Origin: Deinococcus arcticus
GTDB taxonomy: Bacteria; Deinococcota; Deinococci; Deinococcales; Deinococcaceae
Direction of reading: 5' to 3'
Assembly: GCF_003028415.1 (NCBI RefSeq)
Contig: NZ_PYSV01000008.1
Coordinates: 111,222-175,221, forward strand
Length of the DNA: 64,000 bases
Positions 59,744-64,000 of the stretch are shown here, piece after piece. Numbering within the stretch: position 1 is the stretch's first letter; each line of letters begins with the position of its first letter. The translations under genes and the position numbers were made by a program. Below the pieces are notes generated by a model. It was not told the DNA's origin, searched no databases, and saw only the letters and a list, made by a program, of their open reading frames with translations.

Positions 59744-60437
59744 TTAGGCGCTCGTGCCGCCGCTGAGGCTCAGCTCGAGGCTGGGGCCCATGGTGGTGGT
59801 CAGGAAGGCGCTGCGCAGGAACACGCCCTTGGCGCTGCCGGGCTTGGCGGCTTCCAGCGCGCCCAGCAGGGCGGCGTAGTTGGCGCTGAGGTTACCGGGC
59901 TCGAAGCTGGCCTTGCCGATGGGCGCGTGAACCACGCCCGTCTTGTCGTTGCGGAACTCGATGCGGCCGGCTTTGAGGCCCTTGACCATGCCGCTTACAT
60001 CGGGGCCCACGGTGCCGCTCTTGGGGTTGGGCAGCAGGCCGCGCGGCCCCAGCAGACGGGCCAGCTTCTGACCCACCTGGGCCATCATGTCGGGGGTGGC
60101 CACCACGGCGTCGAAGTCCATGAAGCCGCCCGCAATGCGCTCAATCAGGTCCTCGCTGCCCACCACGTCGGCGCCCGCCGCTTCGGCGGCCTGCACGTTG
60201 TCGCCCTTGGTGATCACGGCCACACGCACGGTCCGGCCGGTGCCGTGGGGCAGCGCCACCGTGCCGCGCACGTTCTGGTCGCTCTTGCGGGGGTCAATGC
60301 CCAGGCGGAAGTGCACTTCCACGGTCTCGTCGAACTTGGCGGTGGCCAGGTCCTTGACCAGGGCGGCGGCTTCGTCAATGGTGTACTGCTTGTTGCGGTC
60401 CACCTTGGCTGCCAGCGCTTCGTAGCGCTTGCCACGC

Positions 60438-60445
<8 letters not shown>
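59744..60445 (-). CDS. rplA: Ribosomal protein L1
   Basis: The 233-residue protein matches L1: [14 protein letters not shown] at the start, [22 protein letters not shown] (in two parts), [19 protein letters not shown] (two parts) with the family signature, and a C-terminal [15 protein letters not shown]1 forms the mobile stalk at the ribosomal E site and can repress the L11-L1 mRNA. It overlaps the rplK end by eight bases. Confidence 0.98.
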
Positions 60446-60872
<427 letters not shown>

Positions 60873-60982
60873 TTGGTTCCTCCTTAGCTCCCCCGCGTCT
60901 GCCTGAAGGCGGACTGGGGTGCTGACGCTAAGTTCCGTTTGGTCCGCTCGGCTGGGCCGGGGCGGAAAACAGCAACTTTTTC

Positions 60983-61011
60983 AGTGTAGCGGTCTGTGGC
61001 CTCTTTGCCAA
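60983..61011 (-). promoter_or_regulatory. Promoter of rplK-rplA-rplJ-rplL
   Basis: On the minus strand TTGGCA (61011-61006), a 17-base spacer, and TACACT (60988-60983). The leader before the rplK ATG would be about 100 bases. Confidence 0.8.
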
Positions 61012-61040
61012 GGCCTGGGACCGCCAGACCCGCACGACTC

Positions 61041-61609
<569 letters not shown>

Positions 61610-61613
<4 letters not shown>

Positions 61614-61789
61614 GGCAGCACCACGCGCATCAGGTTGCTGAACAGCAGGTCCAGGGCGTACACGATCAGGGTCAGGGCGACCACGAAGATCAGCACAGCC
61701 TGCGTGCCTTCCAGCACCTGCGCCCGGCTGGGCCACGAAACGCGCGACAGTTCCGCACGCGAATCACGGAAGTACTGAATCAAGTTCAT
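61610..61789 (-). CDS. secE: Preprotein translocase subunit SecE
   Basis: A 59-residue protein, too short for many gene finders, with the SecE amphipathic motif [16 protein letters not shown] (about 14-29) and one membrane helix (about 31-52). It clamps SecY in the translocon. ATG 61789 is close after rpmG and its stop overlaps the nusG start. Position between rpmG and nusG is canonical. Confidence 0.95.
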
Positions 61790-61853
61790 GCGTTCACCTG
61801 CGACAGAGAAAAGGGGAGATCTGCGGGCCGGCGGGCTGTGCCCGGGGGCCGGA

Positions 61854-62021
<168 letters not shown>

Positions 62022-62104
62022 GAGCTGCTCCTTCGCAAAGTCCCCTGGGGGCCATTTGCTCCCAGCGTCCCGGGGGGGCGGGGGCCACCGGTTGTCGCTG
62101 GCCA

Positions 62105-62141
<37 letters not shown>

Positions 62142-62142
62142 A

Positions 62143-62171
62143 ATTATAGGGGCCGGTCCCTCAGGTGTCCA
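62143..62171 (-). promoter_or_regulatory. Promoter of rpmG-secE-nusG
   Basis: Minus-strand TGGACA (62171-62166), a 17-base spacer, and a perfect TATAAT (62148-62143). The -35 lies inside the last codons of the PPOX-family gene. It is the closest match to the standard sigma-70 promoter found in the window. Confidence 0.85.
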
Positions 62172-62715
62172 CTGTGCTCTGGATTCCGGTCGGAAAACCG
62201 TCAATGCTCAGGCGGTTTTTCCGCTGCTGGTAGTCGGCCAGCTGGTCCGGCGTCTGCCGCGCCGCCCAGGTGTTCAGTTCGTCGCGCTGGCGGTCCAGGG
62301 TCATCAGCGGCACGGCCATGCCGCAGGAGGTCTGCACGAGGTCCACGTCCAGCACGAAGATCTGACGGGCACCGGGGAGGGCAGGGAAGAGGCACAGGTG
62401 CTCGCTCCACCCCGCCTCTCCGGGCTGAAGCATCTGCGCCTGCCCGTACAGCCGCAAGATCAGCGGCGGCCCCTGAAAGGCACAGAACATCAGGGTCATG
62501 CGCGGTGTCTGCCGGAGGTGCGCCGCCGTCTCGTTGCCACTGCCCGTCACATTGAGCCACGCCACCCGGTTGGGCCCCAGCACCCGCAGGCTGTCCATGC
62601 CTTTGGGCGACACGTTGACCCGGCCGTCTGCTGCGGCGGTGCCCACAAAAAACATCGGCTGCGCCTCGATGAACGCCTGCAGATGATCGGTGATGCCCGG
62701 CAGCTGTTTGCCCAT
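62161..62715 (-). CDS. Pyridoxamine 5'-phosphate oxidase-like (PPOX/FMN split-barrel) protein
   Basis: The 184-residue protein has the split-barrel start [25 protein letters not shown] (two parts, about 15-39), [17 protein letters not shown] (about 51-67) and [21 protein letters not shown]. Members bind FMN or F420 and reduce or oxidise small molecules; substrate unknown. TAGGCT lies six bases before the ATG on the minus strand, so it is probably leaderless and independent of tuf. It sits between tuf and rpmG, where many relatives have only a tRNA or nothing. Confidence 0.87.
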   Translation of the reverse strand: MGKQLPGITDHLQAFIEAQPMFFVGTAAADGRVNVSPKGMDSLRVLGPNRVAWLNVTGSGNETAAHLRQTPRMTLMFCAFQGPPLILRLYGQAQMLQPGEAGWSEHLCLFPALPGARQIFVLDVDLVQTSCGMAVPLMTLDRQRDELNTWAARQTPDQLADYQQRKNRLSIDGFPTGIQSTVDT

Positions 62716-62733
62716 GGCCCCAGCCTACAGCCC

Positions 62734-62762
62734 AAAAAAAAGAGACCCCCGTGGGGGCCTCT
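62734..62762 (-). terminator. Terminator of tuf
   Basis: On the minus strand GAGGCCCCC-AC-GGGGGTCTC followed by eight T (62741-62734), 19 bases after the tuf stop. Confidence 0.92.
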
Positions 62763-62780
62763 GACCTGGACCTTGCGGTC

Positions 62781-63998
<1,218 letters not shown>

Positions 63999-64000
63999 GT

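Overview
The window is chromosomal DNA of very high G+C content from a bacterium of the Deinococcus lineage. The evidence is: an RNA polymerase beta-prime subunit with the long N-terminal insertion typical of Deinococcus-Thermus; ribosomal, NusG, SecE and EF-Tu proteins of that type; many TANNNT hexamers 5-9 nt ahead of start codons, the leaderless promoter style described for Deinococcus; and interspersed short structured repeats like those reported from D. radiodurans. The genus is an inference from remembered protein families, not from a search. Layout, left to right. 1-3.1 kb: end of a PfkB sugar kinase, the peptidoglycan enzyme MltG, a DUF421 membrane protein and a 2Fe-2S ferredoxin. 3.1-3.9 kb: a gene-free stretch with repeat copy 1 and nested hairpins. 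3.9-8.7 kb: a Cache/GGDEF diguanylate cyclase, adenine deaminase, a YgfZ-type protein and a small membrane protein. 8.7-13 kb: a peptide-type ABC importer (two permeases and a binding protein, no ATPase), split by an A+T-rich patch that encodes a tiny secreted cysteine protein on the opposite strand. 13.3-19.4 kb: ddl, an ABM-domain protein, a DMT exporter, hisD, an unknown protein and deoB. 19.4-23.5 kb: lptB, a DUF3084 coiled-coil protein, a sugar-binding protein and a 56-residue membrane protein, then repeat copy 2. 23.8-25.9 kb: KtrA/KtrB potassium uptake. 26-32 kb: an RNA methyltransferase, an oxidoreductase, conserved unknown proteins, a phosphotransferase-family kinase, a GH16-like lipoprotein and xpt. 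32.5-39.4 kb: an HYR/PxKF surface lipoprotein, acyl-CoA carboxylase beta subunit, msrB, a CAP-domain lipoprotein and small unknown proteins, ending in repeat copy 3. 39.7-47.7 kb: a MoxR/chelatase-type AAA+ ATPase, an autoregulated TetR operon, a GRIGG-repeat protein, a SoxR divergon controlling an arylamine N-acetyltransferase, a large lipoprotein and a DUF1905 protein. 47.8-64 kb: the transcription/translation block on the minus strand, tuf, (a PPOX-family gene), rpmG-secE-nusG, rplK-rplA-rplJ-rplL, then three opposite-strand genes, then rpoB-rpoC. The most unusual features are a family of four roughly 165-bp elements with compensatory stem changes and imperfect terminal inverted repeats, one of which is inserted in frame inside the N-acetyltransferase gene and translated as about 55 extra residues. 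That same gene is driven by an apparent SoxR-activated, leaderless promoter with a 19-bp spacer. No tRNA, rRNA, CRISPR array or intact transposase gene was seen.
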